DNA from: Aaosphaeria pasadenensis
Taxonomy: Eukaryota; Ascomycota; Dothideomycetes; Pleosporales
Assembly: GCA_022813625.1 (NCBI GenBank)
Contig: JAKLMB010000013.1
Coordinates: 62,001 to 126,000 of the forward strand
Reading direction: 5' to 3'
DNA length: 64,000 nucleotides
The notes below the pieces were generated by a model that was given only the letters and a program-made list of their open reading frames with translations, was not told the origin of the DNA and did not search any database. Of the stretch, positions 1-10,479 are shown one piece after another; position 1 is the stretch's first letter, and every line of letters begins with the position of its first letter. The translations under genes were made by a program, and so were the position numbers.

Positions 1-1884
1 TCGCTGCACAGAACAACGCTCACCAAATAAACCCATTGACTACACAAAAAGAGTATGATATCACGCGGTCAATTACCCAGAACGCCACCCATTGGAATAA
101 ATCCATCTCCTCTCCACTCCTCTCCGCCCCTCTCAACATCCCTTTCTCCCCGTGACGATCATAGTTTCACGTCCATGTCCCCATCCGCTACAGTAAACGT
201 ACGGATGCGCTTGGCGTCACGACTAGAACGAGTAAGTCAGACGGCCAATCAGTCACTTCAAAACATCTCGGCAGCCTCGCTTCCGCCCATTGAAACACTC
301 CTCAGAACGTGCACGTATCGGCAACCAACCCCTCCGCCGGCAGCCTGCGACGTGGACGTGACTCGAAGTCCCGGCAAGCCACGCAAGCCCCCGAATCTCA
401 TCAACACACTTAGGTAATGTAGATTTACGAATAGCCAACCTAAAACATGCGGGTGTGCATGCATAGGTGTGGTGCACAGCCGCCAGCCAGCTGCGTCCGA
501 AAATAAATCCATAGGGCTACTAGGTTAGCCAAAGCATGGAGGGGAGGAAAGGGGACTGGGGGATGTGAAATATCCTCCGACGTCTTGCCGCGGCCAAGTC
601 TCTTGTCCTCGCGACCCCATTTGGAATCAAGCCATGTCGAGCGTCATGCATTTCTATCCTGAGCGAACGGCAGAGTTCCTATCCGTTACTGCTTGTACTT
701 GGCTTTCAATGGGTCTCTCTCATATCTCTTGGTGAATGTCCAGTTGCCTGGTTCGAATGCCTGACGATTGTGATATATAAGGATTGCGTTCGGAAGCGTG
801 GTAGGAGGGACATCTGTAGGAAAGCCAGAGCGATAGGCTTCTTTCGACACAATTCTATGGCGAACCTCTGATTCTCTATCTTTCCATACTCAATGGCGGA
901 CCTCTGATCCTAGATTTTCTTTCTATGCTCAAAGGTGGACCTCTGACCCTCGAATGATTTCAACGCTGGAAAGCGAACCTCTGCTCGTCGAATTCCTCCC
1001 AGCTGGACGACTTTCTCATCTCAGCAAGCTTACGGTGGATTTGACAGACTTATACGAAAGGACGCAATGGCAAAGTTGGTCATTCATCCGTATCGTGTAG
1101 TCGAGCAGAGATGGCGGAATCAACAAGTTGGGCAATCTGGAGCGATGAAGACTTCAACAACAGAGAATTCGCGATCAACGACAAAATTGGAGTTTTGATC
1201 AGGATCTGCCTGAATGAGTGTTTTCATTTGAGCTGCAGAGTCTTCAACGGACTTTCTGAGCGAGCGCACTGTTTCTATATATCATGATGCCCCCAATCTG
1301 TAGGCCCCCCTCCCCAGACCATGTGTCCCATGGGCGCTTGTTATCGTCCCAAGAGCCAGTAAGTAATAATGATAGTGGTATCAAGCGATTGATAGGCAAC
1401 GGAATACATGACATTAGAAAAGAAAGACTGGTTGCCCCATTTTAGACTTTCTAAGTTTTTATATTTGTCCCAAACGCGAAAAAAAGACGAGCAAAAAAGG
1501 GAAAGAAGCTTTAAACACGAACCGATTGTAAGATGTCCCCTCGAAGATCCGTAGTCATACACGTGCATGCCTCGACTCCGAGAGATGCTTCCTCCATGAC
1601 TAAGCCTTACCCAATCCGCTGATTGGAGGCTAATACAATGTAAATGTTGACATAAGAAAAATTGTGAAAGTCCAGCAGACATCTGGAAGTCCGTCCGGTG
1701 CTTTGGCCATGTCGAGGTTTAACGCGGCTGAACACTTTGCGGACGACGATCGCTGCAGCGGAGGCTGGTAAGGGGGGGTCGAAGACTGTAACGTGTATTG
1801 CATCATCGTAGCATAGCATAGCAAGGCAACCTAGAAACGTTGATTCGTCTTTGGAAGGGCAGGCAAAAAGCAAACTAAGGCACT
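1..1884. other. Intergenic region with a short degenerate repeat
   Basis: I see no supportable gene here. The open frames are short, lack recognisable domains and overlap on both strands. The only structure is a degenerate tandem repeat at about 858-990, where the core ACCTCTG recurs at 864, 900, 939 and 977. The right-hand part (about 1340-1884) is the likely 3' UTR and downstream region of the minus-strand ZIP transporter. Confidence 0.6.
858..990. repeat. Degenerate tandem repeat, period 36-39 bp
   Basis: Four imperfect copies share the core GCGRACCTCTG or GTGGACCTCTG, with ACCTCTG beginning at 864, 900, 939 and 977 (spacings 36, 39 and 38 bp). Sequence between the cores is poorly conserved, so this looks like an old minisatellite. 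No coding frame through it is convincing. Confidence 0.6.
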
Positions 1885-3255
1885 TTAAGCGAAAGCACCG
1901 ACGATCGACATACCAGCAGCACCCAGGAGCACGTAGATGAATGCCCTAGTCTTGTCGCGACCTGTCAGGGTGTGGTTGGCCTCTTCGGAAAGGAAATCCT
2001 CAGCAAGTAGATCGACGAGGGCGGCGTAGATCAAAAGACCAGAGGATATGGCATTGAATACTCCGACAATGATCAGACCAAAAGCGCTCTCTGGGTCGTA
2101 GCTTCCGCGAGAAGCAAGACCGATGGCCTGTCCAATGGGGGCAGTGGTGCCAAAAGCAACAACGAGCGCCCATGGCTTCCAGCTACCGTTAGGGTAGGGA
2201 ACGGCAGCGATACGCGAGCCTAGACCGAGACCCTCGAACATTTGGTGGAAGACAATGGCAATCAATAGGATGATGAAGCCCTCAGAAGTGATAGAAATGG
2301 TCATGCCGACAAAGACGGAATGGAAGAGAATACCACCCTCGATCAAAGTAATCTGCATTGACTGCCTCTTCAAAGCAATGGGGTCCACGGCTTGGTTCTC
2401 CACATCGTCTTCGAAGTACGATGTTTGTTGGTTCACATTCTGTTGAGACTGCTGCTGTTGCGAGAAACCCGGGACGGCAGGCACAGCACGGTTGATCGTG
2501 GCCAACATCTCGTCGCGTTGGCGGATGTACTGTTCGTAGAACACAATGAACCAAGGGGGCATCTCGGACTTTGGCTCCAGATCATCTTGTTGGCTGGGGA
2601 AAGGGAAGTTTTCGACAGGATAGGACTGTTCAACCCATCCTTTCTTCTCCTCACGGACCATTGTCTTCTGCGAGTCATAGCTGTCGACGCGTCGAATTGG
2701 GTTATTGAAGGCGTCCTGGATTCCGGGTGCTGCTGCTTGGCCGTTGAATTCGTGGCCGTCGGCACTGCCATGGCTGTGTCCACCGGTCTTAGCATTGAGC
2801 CACATCTCCACAACGAACAAGATGAAAAGAGCCCCCATCATAATCACACCGGGCAAAGCTGGGTAATCCTCAATGAAAAGGTCTGGCAGGCATGGGTGGT
2901 TGAGGGATGCAAAGGCCGTAGGTAGAAGCTGTACACTGTAAGCACAATCGCATAGGATGAAGCAGACGTCTTCCTCTTACATGAACAAAGGCTGTCGCTA
3001 TCAAAACACCAGTACCGAAATGCTTGCAGAAGAAGAAGATCTTCGGTGGGATCTTCATCCATTTCACTTTCTTGGCTACAACTGGGAAACCAGCACCGAA
3101 GATACTAGCAAAGAGCACGATGACTATGAATGTCAGCTTCTGTTAGGTACCTAGGACGCAGCCGTGGTTGACTTACACACTGCTCCCACGTGCAGGGGAA
3201 AGTCATACTCGGCAGCATCTGCGCCACTGCCACATTGGGGTTTCTCGTCGGCCAT
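1885..3255 (-). CDS. ZIP-family zinc/iron transporter, plasma-membrane type
   Basis: The model is complement(1885..2928, 2981..3139, 3181..3255), 425 residues, all junctions in phase. Exon 1 encodes a short N-terminus starting MADEKPQCGSGADAAEYDFP. The family signature FGTGVLIATAFVH at the end of exon 2 continues as LLPTAF after the intron, followed by NHPCLPD and a long membrane segment (PGVIMMGALFILFVVEMWL). A variable, His-containing cytosolic loop follows (GGHSHGSADGHE). The C-terminal half has the ZIP metal-site helix with HQMFEGLGLGSRIA and several more membrane segments. In this family these residues line the metal path, and Zrt1-like fungal members import Zn2+ (sometimes Fe2+) across the plasma membrane. 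The first intron is only 41 bp with a GTGTGT donor, so the exon 1 boundary is the weakest point. The gene diverges from a CDF transporter. Zinc versus iron preference cannot be decided from the sequence. Confidence 0.93.
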
Positions 3256-5164
3256 TTCGAAGTCTCGAAATTATAGTGTAAATAACAAAAACGATGACGA
3301 AAATCGAAGTCGTAAAACAGTTCCTCCTCTTAGTAGAAAAACTACAACGAACGGGAAGCAACACTGTCGGCCTGCGACGAAAGAACAGAAGGGAAGGAAA
3401 GAAGGAAAAGGAAAACAACAAAATGGGTCTCTTCCAGAGAGTGTACGAAGAGAAGAAACACGACGTGAGTACACACGATGGAACTCTAGACTCGGCGCCG
3501 GGCAATGCTGTCCACTTTAAGGACGTTATTGCGTGGGGAATACGCTAACCGCGCCTGGATGATCGGCGGGATATTTAGAACATCTAGGATCAGGAGCAAC
3601 GTAGCGATGCTTCAACGAACATTCCCTGCCTCAGCCTCCGGACCTCCATAGGGTTGTCACAGAGCGCGGAGACTCAAACATTTCTTTAAGGGCTGGCCAG
3701 CAGAGACGAGCTAGGACCCGCCAGCATAGGGAGAAGCATTACTATCAAGATTGTCAGGGCGGGGATGACAGCATTGGCAAGATTGGCAAAAGGAAAATAT
3801 TGAATCTAGCTACAATCCACGTCGATCAGAAGGAGCACGATGCGGCTCAAGAGGAGTCTCGGAGCGGTGGGGCTGGGGGACGAAAATGGTCGTAATAGCA
3901 TGTGCTATTGATGCGCTCTGTGTTTTCGGAGGGAACAGTCTGGAGCAGTTCCAGTTCGAGGGAGACTGAACTCAAATCCGGGGATCCAATGAGGAGCGGG
4001 ATGAAGAGTGTGACATGAAAGGCCAAGGCGGCGGTCACTGGATCCGATACAATAGCCTGGAGTGGTAAGGTACAGGATGCTCTTGGCTGAAATGGGACGG
4101 GGTTGATGATGGGACATGAACAGAAGGGGGGAGACGCCCGCAAGTGGAATGGATCGTTTCGCAGGAGGCGAGGCGGGTTACAGGGACTTCGGGGCTTTTA
4201 CAACTAGTACAATTGGTAGGACTCGCGGAGTATTCTCGACGGATGTCCCTGGCCCCCAGCCACCAGCCTCATCTGTTAATGAATTGTGAAATCACTCGTC
4301 CCTTGTGCGATAGACGTGCCCCATTAGGCTCGTATGCAGTCTTTCATCAACCAAGGGTCTGCAGATCCTGGAGGATCCAGGGCAAAGTGGGTCCAACTAG
4401 ACCACACTAGTGCTCATTAAGCTCTAGTCTATACCCAATCAAGACGATCCGGCAAAAGCTTACTCGCACTCTCCATCATAAGTCCCCGTGGCTGTAGATC
4501 TTCCAACGTTCATTACTTCATCCACTCTCCACTTTCCATGACTTCTTAAACGTTGTTCTTACCCACTATCACGAACTCACCATCGTAACCATCGTGACGT
4601 GACTACTGTGAACTAATTACCCCAGACGGACGTCCCAGAATTGTTGAATCTCACACATAGACACATGCTAACTTTCACATCATGCTAACTAGTGCGGAGT
4701 TCCGTTTCGTCCAGTTGTAGAATGTTTTCATCTCTCCCTTATTATTGTAATCATGAATCGCTCATCCATCCTCCTTTGCCCCATACCGTCTGCCTGCATA
4801 TATGCACCCTTTCATTCTTTGGAGACTGCGTCTGCCAAGCATGTCGGCTCCTCTTGCTCATGATAACGCGGAGAGGCTCCGCGCGTGCAGGGTGCGGTTT
4901 CGAATTCCGCGACAACATCATAGGTTGTTCTAGTTGAATCCCCAGCATACTATAGTGATTTGCACGAAATTCCAGCCACAATATGGCTGCTAAGAGCACA
5001 CGCGCGACGTTCAAGCTTCCTAGCGGCTCTGCAAGCCCGACTTGTTTTTTGCCGCTGGATGCTGTTTAAAACTGCTGGTCCCTATACTGCTCTTCTGTAT
5101 CTTTTCACCCCAGGCATTCCCATCTGCGATCGACGCCTCATTACTACGTGTATAGTCGGACAAC
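3256..5164. promoter_or_regulatory. Shared 1.9-kb divergent intergenic region of two metal transporters
   Basis: It lies between the start codons of the ZIP importer (minus) and the CDF exporter (plus), so both promoters must be inside or close. Short open frames exist but have no recognisable domain. A near-palindrome CTTTAAGGAC at about 3517 resembles half of a zinc response element but is not a match. At 4867-4883 a perfect 7-bp stem with a 3-nt loop is followed by a second small hairpin; I could not fit these to a tRNA. Confidence 0.5.
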
Positions 5165-6826
5165 ATGTCTCCCGGATCTCGTCGTCAGTATCATACTCCG
5201 TCTCCTGGATCATCTTGCTCTGACAGATATTCTTAGCCTCATCCCCTCCGGCGGGCCAAGGTATCGGAGAAACAACCACTCCAGCCAATGCCGGTTCGTC
5301 ACCGCCCAAGGCCTTGTCGAATCATTCCGAAGCATCAACTACAGGCCAAGAAAACACAGATGCAATCAATCTGCAGTCCAGTAATAGTAGCAGCGATGCC
5401 CAGGAGCCAAAGCTGCAACAGATTATGGAAATCAACTCTGCTACAACAGCCACAGATGACCCTCTTAATCTTGGGCGTCATCGACACACTAATGTTACTC
5501 AAAGCCAAATGAAGGCTGATCATCCTTTGGCAAAGCCTCGCCACATGAAGAAGTTCTATAACCGACAAAATGCTATGATAGATCAATTTCTTCAAAGTGG
5601 TGACGAGGAGCGGCTAGCCGCCCTTGACACTCTTGAAAATGGCCCAAAAGTAAAGTTTGCTGTGAACGCATCCTTTGTTGTAAACTTTTGTCTATTTATT
5701 ATCCAATTGTATGCGGCCATATCCACAGGTTCCCTGTCACTGTTCGCTACTGCAGCGGATGCGTTCATGGATCTGGTGTCATCGGTGGTCATGCTTGTGA
5801 CGAGCCGTATGGCCTCAAGGCCGAGCGTCTACAAGTACCCTGTTGGCAGGACGCGTATTGAAACGATTGGCATCATCATGTTCTGCTGCTTGATGACTAC
5901 TGTGGCCATACAGTTGATTGTAAGTATTCTCGGCCCCTTGGCACCCAAGAAAACCCAAGATTAATGAGAAAAACCAAGATCGAATCAGGCCGAGCACTTG
6001 GCGGCGGACCTGATGAGTCCGAAGAGCTTCATATTGTTCCGATCATATTCGTGTCTATTGCAAGTAAGTATCAATTTCCGCGCCTTGTCGGCCAGGCTCA
6101 TTGACTTTGCCCAGTCTTCTGCAAAGCAACGCTTTGCATCTACTGTTTCCTCCTCCGCCGTTACCCAGCTGTTCATGTCTTCTTTATCGACCACCGCAAT
6201 GACATCGCTGTCAACTCATTCGGTCTGATGATGTCTGTCATTGGCTCGCGTGTCGTTTGGTACGTCGATCCTATTGGAGCCATTCTAATCGGTCTCTTGA
6301 TCTTGGTTTCATGGGCTGCAAATGCATTCGAACATGTTTGGCTACTTGTTGGCAAAGGAGCACCTAAGGAGTTTATATCTAAGCTCATCTATCTAACTGT
6401 GACACACGATGCCCGCATTCGGAAAGTCGATACTGTGAGTGTTTCAAGTCTCCCCATTTATATCTTCGTAGACGCTGACCTGGTATAGTGCCGAGCATAT
6501 CATGCTGGTCAGAATTATTATGTCGAAGTTGATATTGTCATGGATGAAGACGCTCCTTTGAAAATCACCCATGACGTTAGCCAGACATTACAACGTAAAC
6601 TTGAAGGTAGGCTATTTGCCATGATTCATGTGGGCTCCTTTGTATTGACTGCATGTGTCTAGGTCTTGCAGACGTCGAGAGAGCTTATGTACATGTGGAC
6701 TATGAGAATGACCATGACCCCCATGAGGAGCACAAACCAATGTACCAGATCTCGGAGGATCGTACATTCAAAGAAAGGCTGAAGGGGCTTCTTCCTCGCT
6801 CTAGAAAGACTGAAGAGCAGACATGA
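5165..6826 (+). CDS. Cation diffusion facilitator, Mn-type (CDF/MTP family)
   Basis: The model is 5165..5183, 5237..5919, 5979..6063, 6115..6434, 6489..6606 and 6663..6826, 462 residues. The tiny first exon is inferred: the main frame has no ATG before residue about 50 of exon 2, and a 53-bp intron with a CTGAC branch site restores phase. The disordered N-terminus leads to LENGPKVKFAVNASFVVN, then ATAADAFMDL in the second membrane helix and, after YKYPVGRTRIETIG, DHRNDIAVNSFG in the fifth. Both metal-site helices carry DxxxD, the signature of the Mn-CDF subgroup rather than the HxxxD type of Zn-CDFs. The C-terminal cytosolic domain (HAGQNYYVEVDIVMDED) is the usual dimerising metallochaperone-like fold. 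It probably moves Mn2+ (possibly Fe2+) out of the cytosol into an organelle or out of the cell. It diverges from the ZIP importer. Confidence 0.92.
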
Positions 6827-7333
6827 GAATTCGCAGGTCTCGGGTACTTGTCATCCAATTCCTAACCATAATGTGTGATTTTTGTGGGAGTGGCGGTGCG
6901 CATGCCATTGGATATCTCTATTATTATTGTTTATTTCTATTAGATCGCCGTCATTCCCATCTTTGGGGATGATCATAAAGAAGATACCTTAAAGGTGCGA
7001 CTCAAAGTTGCCCTCATCGTCAAAGTAAAAACAAGTGTGTTTTATTTAAGCTTTGCTCTATAGCGAAAAACACTATTAGTGCTCTCAATTATCCCGAAGT
7101 TGTTTGCCGAATAAGAACCTCTGCGCTGGTGTCATCGACCAATTATGTGACACGGGATCATACAACCTATAGATATTGACATGCATTTCAAGTAGATTTA
7201 TAATGATTGTAGGTTGAGATCAACAGAGGTCAAAGAATGGCGTGTAAGCAAAAAGTCATGTGAACAGATGGCACTGAGATCTTAGCACCAATCAAGTGAG
7301 GATTCTCGCTCCATGGTATAATAATGTACATTT
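6827..7333. other. Intergenic region between convergent genes
   Basis: This is the 3' flank of the CDF gene and of the minus-strand gene at 7334-8428. No gene is seen. It is AT-rich and holds an exact zinc-response-element-like palindrome, listed separately. Confidence 0.6.
6986..6996. promoter_or_regulatory. Candidate zinc response element (ACCTTAAAGGT)
   Basis: The 11-bp palindrome ACCTTAAAGGT matches the yeast Zap1 consensus ACCTTNAAGGT at every fixed position. It sits 160 bp after the CDF stop codon, not in the ZIP promoter, which is unexpected. An exact match is expected by chance in a few percent of windows of this size, so position and function are unproven. Confidence 0.3.
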
Positions 7334-8428
7334 TTACTGGTCTTCGCTCATTTTGAACCTCTTCAAAGCTTCCGATAAGTCAATAGCATCGACAGCTTTC
7401 GATATGCGTTCACTTCCATATGAGCTTCTCGTCAACAGACGTTTACGTTCGGCATCAATGGACTGAGAGCTCTCCGCACTTGAAGATCCGCAGGATCTGA
7501 CTTCTTTCGAGCTATAGGGATTGATATGATCTTGATCTCCTAACAGACGTGAGTTTGCAGTCCTTAGTCGACTAAGCCTTGACTGTAGAGAAACCGAATC
7601 ACGCCTATGACGCTCCTTCCTTTCCCCCACCGTGACTTTCAGCGTCTTATTGCGTTCCAGGATCTCACCGACTGTTCGCTTTTCCATCGAACCTATTGCA
7701 CCTAATCCCACGAGTTTCCCATCCGCCATGACTGAGGATCCTTCCAACGGTCTGTGGAGCACCACCCGTGTGTTTTGATGCACCACATCGAAAGCCTTCT
7801 TTCGATCTGGATCTAGACTTATCCATTTATGTATCCTTCCATATTCACTCATCCCATACGCAAACTCATCGTGGCCTCGCTGATAATTCTGAACCAGCTC
7901 GCGAATGACTGGTGAATTAGATGGAAATATATGCCAGATTGTCTGGCACTCGAGCAGATCGACCGCAGACCCCAGCATAAGACGCCCGAGCATATGGTAA
8001 ATAAGAGGCTCTATACCTGGCGACGGAAGCTCCAGTGTGTTCCAGGCGTGGAAGATTTCGCAACCCATGAGAAGATGAGGACGTATGCTATATGCATCAA
8101 TCTGGCGAAATAGGCCGACCTTTTCGAGCATTCGGTTTACGAGGTAGCTCAGCGCTCGGATGCTGATCGGTTCTGTGATGTTGATTCCGATACGCGGTTT
8201 CAGTATTGCAGCGCAAGCTATTTTGTACGGGAGTTCGGCGTGCGGTCGAGGTGGGAGGATCCATTTTTCGAGTTTGGGTGCGAAATGAAGTACTAGAGCC
8301 AACGGGATATCTTCAGGCAACCTGGAAGATACATCTTCATTGAGGATACCAAATATCACATATGGCGGGGAGGTGAGGTTTGTGGGTAAAGGCTTCGCCG
8401 ATGGTGGAAACTCAACCATAGCCGGCAT
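7334..8428 (-). CDS. Hypothetical protein, 364 residues
   Basis: A single uninterrupted frame starts MPAMVEFPPSAKPLPTNLT. The first 230 residues look globular (hydrophobic and aromatic stretches such as PPYVIFGILNED, LALVLHFAPKLEKWILPP and HAWNTLELPSPGIEPLIYHM), and the last 130 are basic, Ser-rich and probably disordered. I recognise no catalytic motif, membrane segment or named domain. It diverges from the gene at 8832, whose product has a similar layout (globular N-terminal two thirds, low-complexity tail). The shared upstream region has CACTTTCACTTTCACC near 8525. A lineage-restricted fungal protein is the simplest reading. Confidence 0.65.
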   Translation of the reverse strand: MPAMVEFPPSAKPLPTNLTSPPYVIFGILNEDVSSRLPEDIPLALVLHFAPKLEKWILPPRPHAELPYKIACAAILKPRIGINITEPISIRALSYLVNRMLEKVGLFRQIDAYSIRPHLLMGCEIFHAWNTLELPSPGIEPLIYHMLGRLMLGSAVDLLECQTIWHIFPSNSPVIRELVQNYQRGHDEFAYGMSEYGRIHKWISLDPDRKKAFDVVHQNTRVVLHRPLEGSSVMADGKLVGLGAIGSMEKRTVGEILERNKTLKVTVGERKERHRRDSVSLQSRLSRLRTANSRLLGDQDHINPYSSKEVRSCGSSSAESSQSIDAERKRLLTRSSYGSERISKAVDAIDLSEALKRFKMSEDQ

Positions 8429-8831
8429 CTTGAAGCCAATAAATGAGGTGATGGAATCACAATTGGGTTATTTCTCAACTTCCCTGTTATGGCCAGTGTG
8501 CAGTCGGTTCTTCGCCAAATCACTTTCACTTTCACCTTTATCACGTTATCGGTATGCAAAAGTGAATAACATACTACCAAACACGCGTCTGTGCACCAGC
8601 CTCTTTCACCTTATTCCGGAAAACATCGTAACCCTAGGAGACTAGCCCATCGTGGATACACAATACCAAGTAAGTTCTACGTCCTATCTTCCCCGTATAT
8701 AAGCCCCAAGCTCTGTTATTACCTGTCATGATAGCTTCCGCATCAGCTACAACATATTGACACACATCACGACCGACCTCCAACCAACGCCGTGATTACG
8801 AATAGCCTCCATTTACCACCCACTTTTCGAA
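8429..8831. promoter_or_regulatory. Divergent promoter region
   Basis: It separates two divergent hypothetical genes. It contains a pyrimidine-rich TTTCAC repeat (about 8520-8540) and a TATA-like GTATATAAGC at about 8695, which would suit the plus-strand gene. No other feature is seen. Confidence 0.4.
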
Positions 8832-9740
8832 ATGTCCTCCGTCGCCAGTGCACAGGCTACTAGGAGCCTCCAGAATGAAGACTTGGTTCCAATCATGGTG
8901 AAAGGAAAGGGCCTCGACCCCCCATCTACTATCAATCCTGATGTGGTTTGCTTTGCGCCAGCGAAATACCTCTTTGAAGGTGCGCCAGAACTGAGGAACT
9001 ATATCCACGATCAGGCCATCGTAATTCCCTCCACTGGTCTCGATGAAGACATGCTTCGAACCGTTGTCTGCTCTCTGGTAAATGCTAGGATGAACAACAC
9101 GACTCCCGATATCCAGCTCGAAGAGAACCCCTTGTCCTATATCCATCTACATGTCATACTGACTCATTTCGGCATGCGGGAAGATGCTGATCGCCTGCTT
9201 GCTGGTATGTGGTCTCTGTACGAGAGGGTCGAATTGCTGGCGGAGCAGGTATGGTGGATCTGGATTACATTTGGAAGCAGGCCCGAAACCTCTGGATCTC
9301 GGTATCGCCCGCTCTATGCAGAAGCTTATGTGCAGATAATGGCATGGCAGCTGGTCCATTTACAATCCCTCGGGAGGATGAGTGAAGACGTACGGCAGCT
9401 GGTGTACGGTTCACGATTTGGATGGTTCCCGGAGATACGACAGGTGGTAGAAGCTCGCGAGAGGCTCTTTGGCACGGCGCAAGGTTTCGAAATCAGGATG
9501 CCTAGTAACGAGCAGGAGGCTTCGATGGCGGCGCAATCTCACACAGCAACGGGGTCTGATGTAACGCCTGTCAATGCTCCGGACACTTCTGTAACCTCTG
9601 ATGGAAATCCATCCTCTACAATCCAGGTCCCGCAGGCAGATGGTTCACAGGCGGGAATCCCCTTCATCTTCCAAGCTGGTGGAAGTCTAGGTTCTCGCGT
9701 GATCGCGCAACCGGGCAACAAGCGCCGACGACGACGTTAG
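8832..9740 (+). CDS. Hypothetical protein, 302 residues
   Basis: An intronless frame starts MSSVASAQATRSLQNED about 130 bp after a TATA-like sequence. Residues 35-215 appear folded and helical (FAPAKYLFEGAPELRNYI, HLHVILTHFGMREDADRLL, EQVWWIWITFGS). The order of a short strand, a helix and a leucine-rich helical stretch resembles fungal BTB/POZ-like proteins, but the core BTB motif is not visible and I do not assign it. Residues 220-295 are Ser/Thr/Gln-rich, and the protein ends in a basic KRRRRR tail that could act as a nuclear localisation signal. Function unknown. Confidence 0.65.
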   Translation: MSSVASAQATRSLQNEDLVPIMVKGKGLDPPSTINPDVVCFAPAKYLFEGAPELRNYIHDQAIVIPSTGLDEDMLRTVVCSLVNARMNNTTPDIQLEENPLSYIHLHVILTHFGMREDADRLLAGMWSLYERVELLAEQVWWIWITFGSRPETSGSRYRPLYAEAYVQIMAWQLVHLQSLGRMSEDVRQLVYGSRFGWFPEIRQVVEARERLFGTAQGFEIRMPSNEQEASMAAQSHTATGSDVTPVNAPDTSVTSDGNPSSTIQVPQADGSQAGIPFIFQAGGSLGSRVIAQPGNKRRRRR

Positions 9741-10479
9741 TGGGGAAGCCTTGCCTTTCTACCAGATTCTAACTACGACTTCAGACGCCCAGTAGCACCA
9801 GGGAGGGGTGTATTGGGCTTACTCTCGGCGGTACGATAAGAATGACACGATCCCATGGCTACATAGAATAATTAGTGGAGGACAAGTAGTACAGAATGAG
9901 GTCGGCCATCCACATCACAAACAATGTCAAATTGAATTACTCTGTAATGTGGTTCGAGCTGCTGGATTTCAATGACCTTATAGAGAGAATGTGATGCCTT
10001 CGAATTGACTGTAAGCCAACCTCCCAACCATTCCCAACGGTCGCAAACCCACCCTTGCATCCATATTGTGGGATAGGATATAAACGCCAACACTGACACG
10101 TCTCCTGAGTATCGCTTCAATCAAACCCCTAGGGTATCGATTCGTTTGTAGCAACAACAGTGTTGCATACTGAACCCCAAGCTTTTCGCTATTTGGTGCC
10201 CGCGGATATACGTCGCTCGCTCGATTCATTCAAGCCGTCCCCTTCACCATGAGTTATATCTCACTCCTCGCCAATTTTCGGCCGTTTTGCCTTCTTAATT
10301 TAGATATTCCCCCTTGTTTTCTTCGAGTTGCACTGACTGGGACGGATGTTTGTGCGCCATTGGTATTGTCGTGTTCACCAGGCTCCACGAGCTCAACAGA
10401 CTCGTCGGGCCCTTCGTCGCGTTCGGGGTCAGATTTGACTCGGGTGTCCTAGAGAGAGAAAGAGTGAGAAATAGCTCAT
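9741..10479. other. Intergenic region
   Basis: This is the 3' flank of the gene ending at 9740 and of the minus-strand gene that ends at 10480. I see only short overlapping frames and no conserved protein. Confidence 0.55.

Noticed and set aside
4845..4925. tRNA-like stretch with GGTTTCGAATTCC and flanking hairpins
   Set aside because: The B-box-like sequence has extra bases, the hairpin at 4867-4883 has a 3-nt loop instead of a 7-nt anticodon loop, and acceptor pairing is incomplete.
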